Below are positions 43,280-51,480 of a stretch of DNA of 64,000 nt, piece after piece. The notes below the pieces were generated by a model. The model was given only the letters and a program-made list of their open reading frames with translations, was not told where the DNA came from and searched no databases. Every line of letters begins with the position of its first letter. Positions within the stretch are counted from its first letter, which is position 1. The position numbers and the translations under genes were made by a program. The stretch spans positions 1-64,000 of the forward strand of contig CAZLGW010000008.1 in NCBI GenBank assembly GCA_964559125.1. The letters are read 5' to 3'. This DNA is from Ravibacter sp964559125. GTDB taxonomy: Bacteria > Bacteroidota > Bacteroidia > Cytophagales > Spirosomataceae.

Positions 43280-44269
43280 TTAATCCTCGTCCAGACGATA
43301 TTTGCTTACGTCCATTCCGAAGCTCAGCTGCTTGTCCTGTACCAGTTGCTCAAGCTCTGTCAGAGATTTCTTACCGAAGTTGCGGAACTTCATCATATCC
43401 GAAATTTCAAGCTTGACAAGATCTCCCAACGACCTTACGTCGGCAGATTTCAGACAGTTGTAGGCACGGACTGACAGATCGAGCTCGGCAAGCGGTGTTT
43501 TAAGCAGCTTGCGCATACGCAGCATTTCCTCATCTACCTGGTTTTCTTCTTCAGCTTTCTGCTTCTCAAACGTCATGGTCTGGTCGGAGAACAGCATGAA
43601 GTGCTGGATCAGGATATTGGCGGCACCTTTCAGTGCATCTTCCGGGTGTATCGAACCGTCGGTCTGGATATCGATCAGGAGCCTTTCATAGTCGGTACGC
43701 TGCTCAACCCTCGTATTTTCGACGCTGTATTTTACATTCTTAATCGGTGTATAGATAGCGTCCATTGCGATATGGCCAAAAGGCAGCTCTGTTCCCCTCG
43801 GTTCGTCGGCGGGTACATAACCGCGTCCTTTATCAAGGAACAGTTCCATCTCAAACTCCTTTTTGTCGTCAACATGAGCAATGATCAGCTCCGGGTTCAA
43901 CACCTCGAAGGAACTGGTGAATTTACCCAGATCGCCTGCAGTCAACACAGAAATATTTTTCAGGTTGACAATAATACGGTTTTCAACCAGGTCGGAAACT
44001 TTCTTGAAACGAACCTGCTTGAGATTCAGAATGATCTCCGTAACGTCTTCAACGACGCCCTCGATAGAAGAAAACTCATGAAGCACTCCCGGAAACTTAA
44101 CACTAGTAATGGCATAACCCTCGAGGGAAGACAGAAGGATCCGTCTGAGGGCGTTACCGATCGTAACGCCATATCCCTTCTCCAAGGGTTTAAACTCAAA
44201 CAACCCGTGAAAATCGTTTGCTTTTTCCATTACGACTTTATCGGGCATTTGGAATGCTAATATTGACAT
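43280..44269 (-). CDS. rpoA: RNA polymerase subunit alpha
   Basis: A 329-residue alpha subunit. The N-terminal dimerisation domain (MSILAFQMPDKV, LEKGYGVTIGNALRRILLSSLEGYA) starts RNA polymerase assembly, and the C-terminal domain (about 250-320, LDLSVRAYNCLKSADVRSLGDLV, NFGKKSLTELE) is the helix-hairpin-helix module that touches DNA and activators. It lies between rpsD and rplQ, as in most bacteria. Its 5' spacer of 131 bases is full of hairpins, and the 122-base spacer to rplQ can pair CCGGGG (43173-43178) with CCCCGG (43198-43203). Confidence 0.99.
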   Translation of the reverse strand: MSILAFQMPDKVVMEKANDFHGLFEFKPLEKGYGVTIGNALRRILLSSLEGYAITSVKFPGVLHEFSSIEGVVEDVTEIILNLKQVRFKKVSDLVENRIIVNLKNISVLTAGDLGKFTSSFEVLNPELIIAHVDDKKEFEMELFLDKGRGYVPADEPRGTELPFGHIAMDAIYTPIKNVKYSVENTRVEQRTDYERLLIDIQTDGSIHPEDALKGAANILIQHFMLFSDQTMTFEKQKAEEENQVDEEMLRMRKLLKTPLAELDLSVRAYNCLKSADVRSLGDLVKLEISDMMKFRNFGKKSLTELEQLVQDKQLSFGMDVSKYRLDED

Positions 44270-44297
44270 GGTCTATGTTCCTTTTTTTTGAGTAATT

Positions 44298-44393
44298 GAC
44301 GGTTGATCAGTCCGTCTTTACTATTTTATTGCGATCGCAAAATGGCCCGAAGGCCAGAGATTCCGGGCGGCGGGGCCGCCCGGGTTATTCAAT
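44298..44393 (-). other. Four hairpins in the rpsD-rpoA spacer
   Basis: Within 131 bases: GACGG/CCGTC (44298-44302 with 44312-44316), the palindrome TTGCGATCGCAA (44329-44340), GGCC-TTCG-GGCC on the minus strand (44355-44344), a UUCG-type tetraloop, and a perfect 9-bp stem CCGGGCGGC/GCCGCCCGG (44373-44381 with 44385-44393). None has a T-run. This may tune the rpoA level or protect the message. Confidence 0.55.
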
Positions 44394-44400
44394 CAAACTA

Positions 44401-45006
44401 TTATTTAGAGTACAACTCGACGATGAGCTGCTCATTGATGTTTTCAGGAATATCAGCTCTCTCAGGATAAGACACAAACTTTCCGGTCAACTCTTTTCCA
44501 TCCCACTCCAGCCAGGCGAACCTTTTGCTGCTGTGGCCTGCAAGGCTGTTGGTGATAGCCTCCAGAGATTTGGATTTTTCCCGAACTGATATGATTTGAC
44601 CAGGAACCAGCGTATAGGACGCAATGTTCACTACTTCGCCATCGACCATGATATGCTTGTGGGAAACCAGCTGACGGGCGGCACGCCTGGTAGGCGCGAT
44701 ACCCAAACGGTAAACAGTGTTATCAAGACGTGCTTCGCAGAATTTCAACAGGTTTTCACCGGTAATGCCGGGCTTAACGTGCGCTTTCTGGAACACCCTG
44801 CGGAACTGTCTTTCAAGGATACCATAAGTATACTTGGCTTTCTGCTTTTCAGCCAACTGAAGAGCATATTCTGACTTTTTCCCCCTGCGGCCTTTGCCGT
44901 GCATGCCAGGAGGGTAATTTTTCTTTGCAAGCGTTTTATTGGCTCCTAATATCGGTTCTCCGAATTTCCTGCCAATCTTTGCTCTTGGACCTGTGTAACG
45001 TGCCAT
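44401..45006 (-). CDS. rpsD: 30S ribosomal protein S4
   Basis: A 201-residue S4, the primary 16S rRNA 5'-domain binder. Sequence landmarks: MARYTGPRAKIGRKFGEPI at the start, and the S4 RNA-binding domain (RLDNTVYRLGIAPTRRAARQLVSHKHIMVDG, about 93-123). There are no zinc cysteines in the N-terminal part. In other bacteria S4 represses its own operon; whether the structured spacer downstream takes part here is unknown. It follows rpsK by 80 bases. Confidence 0.99.
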   Translation of the reverse strand: MARYTGPRAKIGRKFGEPILGANKTLAKKNYPPGMHGKGRRGKKSEYALQLAEKQKAKYTYGILERQFRRVFQKAHVKPGITGENLLKFCEARLDNTVYRLGIAPTRRAARQLVSHKHIMVDGEVVNIASYTLVPGQIISVREKSKSLEAITNSLAGHSSKRFAWLEWDGKELTGKFVSYPERADIPENINEQLIVELYSK

Positions 45007-45086
45007 TTATTATTGTTTGAAATTACATTCCGCCATTCATTAGCCCCAAGTTCCTAAACTAAGACTGGACGGAACTACTGAGAAAA

Positions 45087-45482
45087 TTAAACTCTTCTGC
45101 GTTTGGGAGGACGGCAGCCGTTGTGCGGCAGCGGCGTGATATCCCGGATTGTAGTTACCTCGATCCCTGAGTTCTGGATGGTACGTATAGCAGACTCCCT
45201 GCCTGAGCCGGGGCCTTTTACAAATACTTCCGCCTTCCTCATTCCCAGATCGTACGCTACCTGTGCGGCCGACTGTGCGGCTGTCTGAGCAGCGTAGGGG
45301 GTGTTCTTTTTAGAACCTCTGAAACCCATTTTCCCGGCTGAGCCCCAGGAAATCACCTGTCCTGAAGAATTGGTAATAGAGATAATGATATTGTTAAAAG
45401 AGGCTTTGATATGAACCTGTCCGACAGGCTCCACTATCACTACCCTCTTTTTGGCTTTGTCTTTTCTTTTGTTTTGTGCCAT
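45087..45482 (-). CDS. rpsK: 30S ribosomal protein S11
   Basis: A 131-residue S11 of the 30S platform, near the mRNA exit channel. Landmarks: HIKASFNNIIISITNSSGQV, GFRGSKKNTPYAAQTAA and the C-terminal DITPLPHNGCRPPKRRRV. The N-terminus is lysine-rich. It lies 50 bases after rpsM. Confidence 0.99.
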   Translation of the reverse strand: MAQNKRKDKAKKRVVIVEPVGQVHIKASFNNIIISITNSSGQVISWGSAGKMGFRGSKKNTPYAAQTAAQSAAQVAYDLGMRKAEVFVKGPGSGRESAIRTIQNSGIEVTTIRDITPLPHNGCRPPKRRRV

Positions 45483-45532
45483 TTCAAACCCCTTAAGCGG
45501 GAATTTTTAATTTAGATAATCTGTGCTACAGG

Positions 45533-45910
45533 TTACTTACCAACCTTTTTCTTGTTGGCTACGGTCTTCCGTTTCCCTTTACGGGTCCTTGAGTTATTCT
45601 TGGTCTTCTGTCCACGCAGCGGCAGGCCTTTCCGGTGGCGGATACCCCGGTAGCATGCAATGTCCATAAGACGTTTGATACTCAATTGTACTTCAGATTT
45701 AAGAGCTCCCTCGACTTTGAACTCATTGGCAATAATCGAACGGATCGCTCCGGATTCCTCGTCATTCCACTCACTCACCTTTTTATTGACATCAATCCCT
45801 GCCTGTTCGAGGATCCTTTTGGCCGAGCTACGGCCGATACCATAGATATAAGTTAACCCAATTTCTCCCCGCTTTTTATCAGGGATGTCTACACCAGCTA
45901 TACGTGCCAT
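45533..45910 (-). CDS. rpsM: 30S ribosomal protein S13
   Basis: A 125-residue S13 of the 30S head, which contacts the 50S subunit and P-site tRNA. Landmarks: MARIAGVDIPDKKRGEIGLTYIYGIG, the H2TH region, RGIRHRKGLPLRGQKT and a basic tail. It starts 9 bases after rpmJ. Confidence 0.99.
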   Translation of the reverse strand: MARIAGVDIPDKKRGEIGLTYIYGIGRSSAKRILEQAGIDVNKKVSEWNDEESGAIRSIIANEFKVEGALKSEVQLSIKRLMDIACYRGIRHRKGLPLRGQKTKNNSRTRKGKRKTVANKKKVGK

Positions 45911-45919
45911 AATTGATTT

Positions 45920-46036
45920 TTATCCTTGTCTTTGTTTATATCTTGGATTTTTCTTGTTGATCACATAGATCTTGCCTTTGCGCCTGATCACCTTGCAATC
46001 AACGCTACGTTTCTTTACAGATGCTTTAACTTTCAT
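45920..46036 (-). CDS. rpmJ: 50S ribosomal protein L36
   Basis: A 38-residue protein (MKVKASVKKRSVDCKVIRRK at the start, PRYKQRQG at the end) between infA and rpsM, the standard place. Of the four zinc ligands of the classical form (three Cys, one His) only one Cys, in VDCK, is kept; the others are Ser, Lys/Asn and Tyr, so this is a zinc-free type of L36. ATG is at 46036-46034 and TAA at 45922-45920. Confidence 0.95.
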   Translation of the reverse strand: MKVKASVKKRSVDCKVIRRKGKIYVINKKNPRYKQRQG

Positions 46037-46092
46037 TTTTATAATTATTTTACGCTTTCCCCATTAAACAACCTTGCTGCTTCCGTCTGCCG

Positions 46093-46311
46093 TTATTTAT
46101 AACGGTAAACAATCCGGGCCTTCGACAGATCGTAGGGAGACATCTCCAGCTTCACCCTGTCGCCGGGCAGGATCTTGATATAGTGCATGCGCATCTTCCC
46201 GGATATATGCGCAATTACTTCATGCTTATTTTCCAACTGCACCCGGAACATCGCGTTGGACAACGCTTCCACAATTACTCCGTCTTGTTCTATAGACGCT
46301 TGTTTTGCCAT
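46093..46311 (-). CDS. infA: Translation initiation factor IF-1
   Basis: A 72-residue OB-fold protein that occupies the A site of the 30S subunit during initiation. Landmarks: IEQDGVIVEALSNAMFRV, ISGKMRMHYIKILPGDRV and the C-terminal LSKARIVYRYK. It lies 24 bases after map and 56 before rpmJ. Confidence 0.99.
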   Translation of the reverse strand: MAKQASIEQDGVIVEALSNAMFRVQLENKHEVIAHISGKMRMHYIKILPGDRVKLEMSPYDLSKARIVYRYK

Positions 46312-46335
46312 TCGCTGTGTATAATTGACTAGTTA

Positions 46336-47148
46336 TTAAGCACTCACCATTAAACTGCTGTTTGCAGTGACCGCCTCGATATAATCGAAGGTAGTCAGGA
46401 TCTCCGCATGATGCTTCCTTACCGCTACCGTATGTTCAAAATGTGCGGAAGCCTTCCTGTCGGCAGTACGGATCGTCCATCCATCGCTTTCCTGCACGAT
46501 TGATCTCCTGCCGAGGTTGATCATGGGCTCAATCGCTATGACCATACCGTCGCGAAGCGCCACCCCTCTGCCTTTACTGCCATAATTAGGCACCTCAGGA
46601 GCTTCATGGAGGCTCTTCCCCACTCCATGCCCTACCAGTTCACGGACCACCGAATACCCCAGGCGCTCTACATAGGATTGCACCGCATACCCGATATCAC
46701 CCGTCCTGAACCCCTCGCGGGCCTTCTCTATGCCCAGGTAAAGCGATTTCTTGGTTGCGACCAGGAGATCCATTACCTCCGGTTTCACCTCGCCGACCGG
46801 GTAAGTGTAGGCGCTGTCGCTATGATAACCATTCAGTTTTACGCCGCAATCGATCGATATGATATCGCCGTCTCTTAAAACGTAGGCACCGGGGATGCCG
46901 TGTACCACGACTTCATTGACAGAGATACACAACGAACCGGGAAAACTGGGAATCCGTCCTGAGCCGCCAAAGCCCTTGAAAGACGGGATGCCGCCATTAT
47001 CCCTTATGAAGCCTTCGGCAATCCTGTCAAGCTGGATTGTCGAAACTCCCGGCTTGATCCACTTCGCCACTTCTGCATGTGCTTTACCCAAAACCTGCGC
47101 ACTAGCTTTAATCAGGTCTATTTCCTCGTCGGATTTCAGGTAAATCAT
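46336..47148 (-). CDS. map: Type I methionine aminopeptidase
   Basis: A 270-residue dinuclear metalloprotease that removes the starting Met from new proteins. Metal ligands are visible in ISIDCGVKLNGYHSDSAYT (two Asp), ELVGHGVG (His), AIEPMI (Glu) and the C-terminal FEHTVAV (Glu). It is encoded between secY and infA, as usual in bacterial spc operons. The C-terminus carries about 20 residues beyond the catalytic core. Confidence 0.98.
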   Translation of the reverse strand: MIYLKSDEEIDLIKASAQVLGKAHAEVAKWIKPGVSTIQLDRIAEGFIRDNGGIPSFKGFGGSGRIPSFPGSLCISVNEVVVHGIPGAYVLRDGDIISIDCGVKLNGYHSDSAYTYPVGEVKPEVMDLLVATKKSLYLGIEKAREGFRTGDIGYAVQSYVERLGYSVVRELVGHGVGKSLHEAPEVPNYGSKGRGVALRDGMVIAIEPMINLGRRSIVQESDGWTIRTADRKASAHFEHTVAVRKHHAEILTTFDYIEAVTANSSLMVSA

Positions 47149-47180
47149 CTGCTATATTCTAATTTCAATCAAGTTGCCTT

Positions 47181-48497
47181 TCAGGCAGGTAATACTGCCG
47201 AACGCCCCTGCACCCTGCCCGATTTCATCAGGCCTTCGTATCTTCTCATCAGCAGATAGCTTTCAACCTGCTGGAGCGTATCCAGGACAACACCCACCAT
47301 GATCAGCAGTGAAGTCCCCCCGAAAAACTGGGCAAACGACGCCGTTACCCCGAAAAGACTTGCTACAGCAGGCAGGATCGCTACCAGCGCCAGCAATATG
47401 GCTCCGGGGAAAGTAATGTGATCGAGAACGCTGCTGATATAATCGGAAGTGTCCTTACCGGGTTTGATACCCGGTATAAAACCGCCGCCGCGCTTCATTT
47501 CGTCTGCTATCTGTACCGGATTAACGGAAATAGCGGTATAGAAAAATGTAAAGACCAGGATCAGCACGCCGAACAGCAGGTTATATTCCCACGATGTATA
47601 ATCGGCAAAGGTGGCCGCTATGTTACCGGCAACGTCACTGCGGTCTGCAAAAAAAGAAGCAACCGTAGACGGCACGAACATCAGCGCCTGCGCAAAAATA
47701 ATCGGCATCACACCCGCCGCATTGACCTTGAGCGGGAGATATTGCCTCTGTCCTACCGCGGCACCCCGGCTGCCAACCACCTGCTTGGCGTATTGGATAG
47801 GGATCTTTCTCACCGCACGGGTAAGTACTACGGCGCCCATCACTACGAAGTAAAGCGCAACCAGCGTCAACACGAAAAGCAGTACGCCCCCACCTCCGCG
47901 GGACTCCATTTCCTGGAGGATAGATGCCGGGAAACGGGAAATAATCCCGATCATGATCAGCATGGAAATCCCGTTGCCTATCCCTTTATCGGTAATCCTT
48001 TCACCCAACCACATACAAAACATCGTTCCTGCTGTAAGAACCACGACCGCAATGATGGTAAACTGAAGCCTCGAAACCAGCAGGGCATCGGCAGGAACGG
48101 TTGTATTGAGGTAGGTCAGCGACTGGGCTACCGTAACGAAAATGGTAAGCACCCTGGTGATCTGGTTGAGTTTCTTCCGCCCGGATTCTCCCTCTTTCTG
48201 CATTTTCTGAAAATAGGGCATCGCCATTGTCAAAAGCTGGATAGCGATCGACGCGGAGATATATGGCATGATCCCCAATGCAAAAATAGAAGCCTTACTG
48301 AAGGCACCGCCAGAAAAAACATCCAACAAACCCAAGAGCCCGTCCGTAGCCACATCAAGCCTGGCCGGATCTACTCCCGGCAGCGCCACAAATGAGCCCA
48401 GCCTGAAGATAGTTATAAATAACAAAGTGTTGAGGATACGGGTCCTCAACTCTTCGATAGAAAAAATATTCTTAATAGTTTCGATGAATCGTTTCAT
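47181..48497 (-). CDS. secY: Protein translocase subunit SecY
   Basis: A 438-residue inner-membrane channel protein with ten transmembrane helices. Landmarks: FRLGSFVALPGVDPARL in the first helix/plug region, ALGIMPYISASIAIQLL, the loop KRGGGFIPGIKPGKDTSDYI and LMRRYEGLMKSGRVQGR at the end. It starts 67 bases after rplO. Confidence 0.99.
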   Translation of the reverse strand: MKRFIETIKNIFSIEELRTRILNTLLFITIFRLGSFVALPGVDPARLDVATDGLLGLLDVFSGGAFSKASIFALGIMPYISASIAIQLLTMAMPYFQKMQKEGESGRKKLNQITRVLTIFVTVAQSLTYLNTTVPADALLVSRLQFTIIAVVVLTAGTMFCMWLGERITDKGIGNGISMLIMIGIISRFPASILQEMESRGGGGVLLFVLTLVALYFVVMGAVVLTRAVRKIPIQYAKQVVGSRGAAVGQRQYLPLKVNAAGVMPIIFAQALMFVPSTVASFFADRSDVAGNIAATFADYTSWEYNLLFGVLILVFTFFYTAISVNPVQIADEMKRGGGFIPGIKPGKDTSDYISSVLDHITFPGAILLALVAILPAVASLFGVTASFAQFFGGTSLLIMVGVVLDTLQQVESYLLMRRYEGLMKSGRVQGRSAVLPA

Positions 48498-48564
48498 TCT
48501 TCAAAGAATAAACCTGAGCGGATGCCTGCAAGCCGGTATACCCTACCTGATACCTCCGAATTGG

Positions 48565-49011
48565 TTAAAGTTTAACAGCTTTACCTCCCGCGCTCTCGAT
48601 AGCTGCGATCGCTGCTTCCGAGAATCCATGTGCCGATACTTCCAATGCGGAAGTAACCTTGCCACGATTCAGGATTTTCACCAGATCGTGCTTTCCTACG
48701 ATACCGTTTTCCAGCAGCAACGCTACGTCAACTGCGCTGGCGCCTGTCTTCTCAGCCAGGGCCTGAACCGTATCCAGGTTAATGGCTTTATACTCAACGC
48801 GCGTCGGGTTTTTAAAACCGAATTTCGGGACCCGGCGCTGCAGCGGCATCTGGCCTCCTTCAAAGCCTTTTTTCGCGCTGTAACCGGAACGTGACTGGGC
48901 TCCTTTATGACCACGCGTAGACGTACCGCCCATGCCTGATCCCTGTCCGCGTCCTACTCTCTTATTATCTCTCACCGAGCCCTCGGCCGGCTTTAATGAA
49001 CTTAGCTTCAT
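48565..49011 (-). CDS. rplO: 50S ribosomal protein L15
   Basis: A 148-residue L15. The N-terminal glycine/arginine-rich extension (RVGRGQGSGMGGTSTRGHKG) reaches into 23S rRNA and the C-terminal globular domain ends in EAAIAAIESAGGKAVKL. It lies 11 bases after rpmD and before secY. Confidence 0.99.
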   Translation of the reverse strand: MKLSSLKPAEGSVRDNKRVGRGQGSGMGGTSTRGHKGAQSRSGYSAKKGFEGGQMPLQRRVPKFGFKNPTRVEYKAINLDTVQALAEKTGASAVDVALLLENGIVGKHDLVKILNRGKVTSALEVSAHGFSEAAIAAIESAGGKAVKL

Positions 49012-49022
49012 TACGATCGAAC

Positions 49023-49202
49023 TTAAATATTCTCTACTTTAACCAAGTGGCTTACCTTGCGGATAGCGCCGTCCAGACAATCGTTCTGCTCTTTTTCAAC
49101 CGAGCGATTGATTTTACCAAGACCCAGCGACTTGATGATCTTTTTCTGATTATCAGGACGCTTGATAGTACTTTTTACCTGAGTGATACGAATTTTCGCC
49201 AT
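49023..49202 (-). CDS. rpmD: 50S ribosomal protein L30
   Basis: A 59-residue protein between rpsE and rplO: MAKIRITQVKSTIKRPDNQK at the start, then IIKSLGLGKINRSVE and RKVSHLVKVENI at the end, matching L30. ATG is at 49202-49200 and TAA at 49025-49023. It is 34 bases after rpsE. Confidence 0.96.
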   Translation of the reverse strand: MAKIRITQVKSTIKRPDNQKKIIKSLGLGKINRSVEKEQNDCLDGAIRKVSHLVKVENI

Positions 49203-49236
49203 TTTTCTTTATCGGTTACGTTCAATCCGGGGCTTA

Positions 49237-49752
49237 TTACCCGTTGAACACTTTATCCAGCTTTACACGACGCTGCATTGCTACCTGGTGAGGAGCACGC
49301 ATCTTAAGAAGGGCATCGAATGTAGCTTTCACTACATTGTGAGGATTCGATGAGCCTTTGGACTTGGCCAATACGTCACTGATCCCGGCTGCTTCCAGTA
49401 CGGCACGCATAGCGCCTCCGGCCAGTACGCCGGTACCTTCTGCTGCAGGCTTGATCAGTACCAGGCCGCCGCCGAACTTACCTTCCTGCGGATGAGGAAC
49501 GGTTGTTTTGACTTTCGGTACGCTGATCAGGTTTTTCTTGGCATCGTCGATACCTTTGGCAATGGCGTCTGTTACCTCGTTGGCCTTACCCAACCCGTAA
49601 CCTACCACGCCCTTTCCGTCACCTACCACTACTACTGCCGAAAAGCTGAAGCGCCGACCACCTTTTACAACCTTAGCGACACGATTAATCGCAACTACTC
49701 TTTCTTTAAGCTCTGATTCATTGACCTTGGAAGGCCTCGATTGATTCAACAT
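49237..49752 (-). CDS. rpsE: 30S ribosomal protein S5
   Basis: A 171-residue S5 that helps set decoding accuracy. Landmarks: the N-terminal double-stranded-RNA-binding-like domain (RVAKVVKGGRRFSFSAVVVVGD, GYGLGKANEV) and the C-terminal part with GGLVLIKPAAEGTGVLAGGAMR and SNPHNVVKATFDAL. It starts 12 bases after rplR. Confidence 0.99.
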   Translation of the reverse strand: MLNQSRPSKVNESELKERVVAINRVAKVVKGGRRFSFSAVVVVGDGKGVVGYGLGKANEVTDAIAKGIDDAKKNLISVPKVKTTVPHPQEGKFGGGLVLIKPAAEGTGVLAGGAMRAVLEAAGISDVLAKSKGSSNPHNVVKATFDALLKMRAPHQVAMQRRVKLDKVFNG

Positions 49753-49764
49753 CTTGCGAAATTC

Positions 49765-50118
49765 TTAAAATTGTAGGCCTCCCTCACGAGCTCCGTCGGC
49801 CAATGCTTTAACTTTACCATGGTACAAATAACCGTTGCGGTCGAAAACCACTTTCGTAACGCCGGCCTCCTTTGCCCTCTCGGCAACTTTCCTGCCTACT
49901 TCTGCAGCAGCAGACGCGTTGGTGTTCAAACGGGCTCCTTCACTCAGCTCAAGCGATGATGCGCTCGCCAGGGTAACACCCTTTTCGTCGTCTATCACCT
50001 GAACATAAATATTGGTATTGGAACGATATACCGAAAGTCTTGGACGCTCCACCGTACCGGATACCTTCTTACGAATATGATACTTGAGGCGTTGCCTCCT
50101 ATCCATCTTCTTTGACAT
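49765..50118 (-). CDS. rplR: 50S ribosomal protein L18
   Basis: A 117-residue 5S rRNA-binding protein. Landmarks: RPRLSVYRSNTNIYVQVIDDEKG, AAEVGRKVAERAKEAGVTKVVFDR and the end GRAREGGLQF-type tail, here GAREGGLQF. It is 27 bases after rplF. Confidence 0.99.
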   Translation of the reverse strand: MSKKMDRRQRLKYHIRKKVSGTVERPRLSVYRSNTNIYVQVIDDEKGVTLASASSLELSEGARLNTNASAAAEVGRKVAERAKEAGVTKVVFDRNGYLYHGKVKALADGAREGGLQF

Positions 50119-50145
50119 ATGCTTATATCTTTCTTCTTATCTGAC

Positions 50146-50703
50146 TTACTTCTTAGCGGCAGCTTTACCTGCTTTCCTGCGTACCTGCTCGCCGATGAAG
50201 CGCACGCCTTTCCCTTTGTACGGCTCGACTTTCCTCAGTGAGCGGATCTTGGCAGAAATCAGGCCGATCAACTCCTTATCAATTCCTTCCAGGAATATTT
50301 TCGGGTTCTGTCCCTTTTCAGTGAGCGTTGTCACCTTTATTTCGGAGGGTACAGCAAGGAAAATCGTATGCGAGTAGCCAAGGCTAAGCTCCAGTACATT
50401 ATTGTTTACGTTCGCCCGGTAACCCACACCTACCAACTCCAGGTCACGGCGGTACCCGGTGCTGACACCTACCACCATATTATTGACCAGGGCACGGTAC
50501 AGGCCGTGAAGCGCCTTATGTCTTTTCTGATCGGTAGGGCGCTCTACCTTCAGGACAGCACCGTCCTGCTCGATCCTGATATCCGGATCGACCTTCTGAG
50601 TCAGAGTCCCCTTAGGCCCTTTGACCGTGACTTCGTTCTTATCGGAAACCGAAACGGTCACACCGGCCGGTACCTCTATTACTTTATTTCCTACTCGTGA
50701 CAT
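50146..50703 (-). CDS. rplF: 50S ribosomal protein L6
   Basis: A 185-residue L6 with two tandem L6 domains that sits near the factor-binding site. Landmarks: MSRVGNKVIEVPAGV, TVKGPKGTL and the C-terminal RSLRKVEPYKGKGVRFIGE. It starts 15 bases after rpsH. Confidence 0.99.
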   Translation of the reverse strand: MSRVGNKVIEVPAGVTVSVSDKNEVTVKGPKGTLTQKVDPDIRIEQDGAVLKVERPTDQKRHKALHGLYRALVNNMVVGVSTGYRRDLELVGVGYRANVNNNVLELSLGYSHTIFLAVPSEIKVTTLTEKGQNPKIFLEGIDKELIGLISAKIRSLRKVEPYKGKGVRFIGEQVRRKAGKAAAKK

Positions 50704-50718
50704 TTTTCTCAGACTTAA

Positions 50719-51117
50719 TTAGTACACGAAACATAATACCTCTCCACCTACGTTCAGGGCTCTCGCCTGCTTGTCGGTGATCACCCCCTTGGGAGTAGAT
50801 AAGATCGCCGTACCTAATCCGTTCAATACGCGGGGAAGGTTCTCAACCCCTGCATACTTGCGCAGACCGGGCTTGCTGATACGCTCCAGGTTAACAATAG
50901 CGGGTTGCTTTGTCAAAGGATTGTACTTTAAGGCAATCTTGATAGTTCCCTGATAACCAGTATCTTCGAACTTATAATTTTGAATATACCCTTGATCGAA
51001 AAGCACTTTCGTGATTTCTTTCTTTATATTGGATGCAGGTATCTCAACAATCCTGTGCTTCGCCTTTATGGCGTTTCTGATACGTGTCAGATAATCTGCT
51101 ATGGGATCCGTTACCAT
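50719..51117 (-). CDS. rpsH: 30S ribosomal protein S8
   Basis: A 132-residue S8 that binds the central domain of 16S rRNA. Landmarks: DPIADYLTRIRNAIKAKH, ISKPGLRKYAGVENLPRVLNG and the end GGEVLCFVY. A perfect promoter lies about 40 bases upstream in the 75-base gap after rpsN, so S8 and the genes behind it may have separate expression. Confidence 0.99.
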   Translation of the reverse strand: MVTDPIADYLTRIRNAIKAKHRIVEIPASNIKKEITKVLFDQGYIQNYKFEDTGYQGTIKIALKYNPLTKQPAIVNLERISKPGLRKYAGVENLPRVLNGLGTAILSTPKGVITDKQARALNVGGEVLCFVY

Positions 51118-51155
51118 TTATTTTGACTCGTTTAAGCACCCTGAAAAAAGGAGTG

Positions 51156-51185
51156 CAAAGTTAAGTAATTGAAATCAAACTTCAA
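51156..51185 (-). promoter_or_regulatory. Internal promoter before rpsH
   Basis: On the minus strand TTG (51185-51183), 19 bp, TAACTTTG (51163-51156): a perfect Bacteroidota -7 box with a well placed -33 element. It lies between rpsN (stop at 51193) and rpsH (start at 51117). The leader would be about 30 bases. Confidence 0.6.
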
Positions 51186-51192
51186 AAAGCTC

Positions 51193-51462
51193 TTACCAGC
51201 TGGATTTTGTAATACCGGGGATCTTACCTTCGGAGGCCATTTCCCTGAACACAACCCTGCAGATACCAAACTTACGCATATAACCCCTGGGGCGACCCGT
51301 GATTTTACAACGGTTGTGCAGACGCACCGGAGAGGCGTTACGCGGAAGTTTGTCCAAACCTACCCAATCACCTGCCTCCTTTAACTTGGCACGCTTCTCG
51401 GCATACTTGGCAACCAAGTGCCTTCTTTTCCTTTCACGCGCCTTAATAGATTCCTTTGCCAT
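51193..51462 (-). CDS. rpsN: 30S ribosomal protein S14
   Basis: An 89-residue S14 of the 30S head. It is the long, zinc-free type: the CXXC pairs of the short zinc form are missing and only isolated Cys remain (LHNRCKITGRPRGYMRKFGI). It lies 18 bases after rplE. Confidence 0.98.
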   Translation of the reverse strand: MAKESIKARERKRRHLVAKYAEKRAKLKEAGDWVGLDKLPRNASPVRLHNRCKITGRPRGYMRKFGICRVVFREMASEGKIPGITKSSW

Positions 51463-51480
51463 TTATGTAATTGCTTTCCG

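Noticed and set aside
47418..48395. A 325-codon open frame on the plus strand
   Set aside because: Antisense to secY; its His/Arg/Gln-rich translation is the expected complement of membrane-helix codons.
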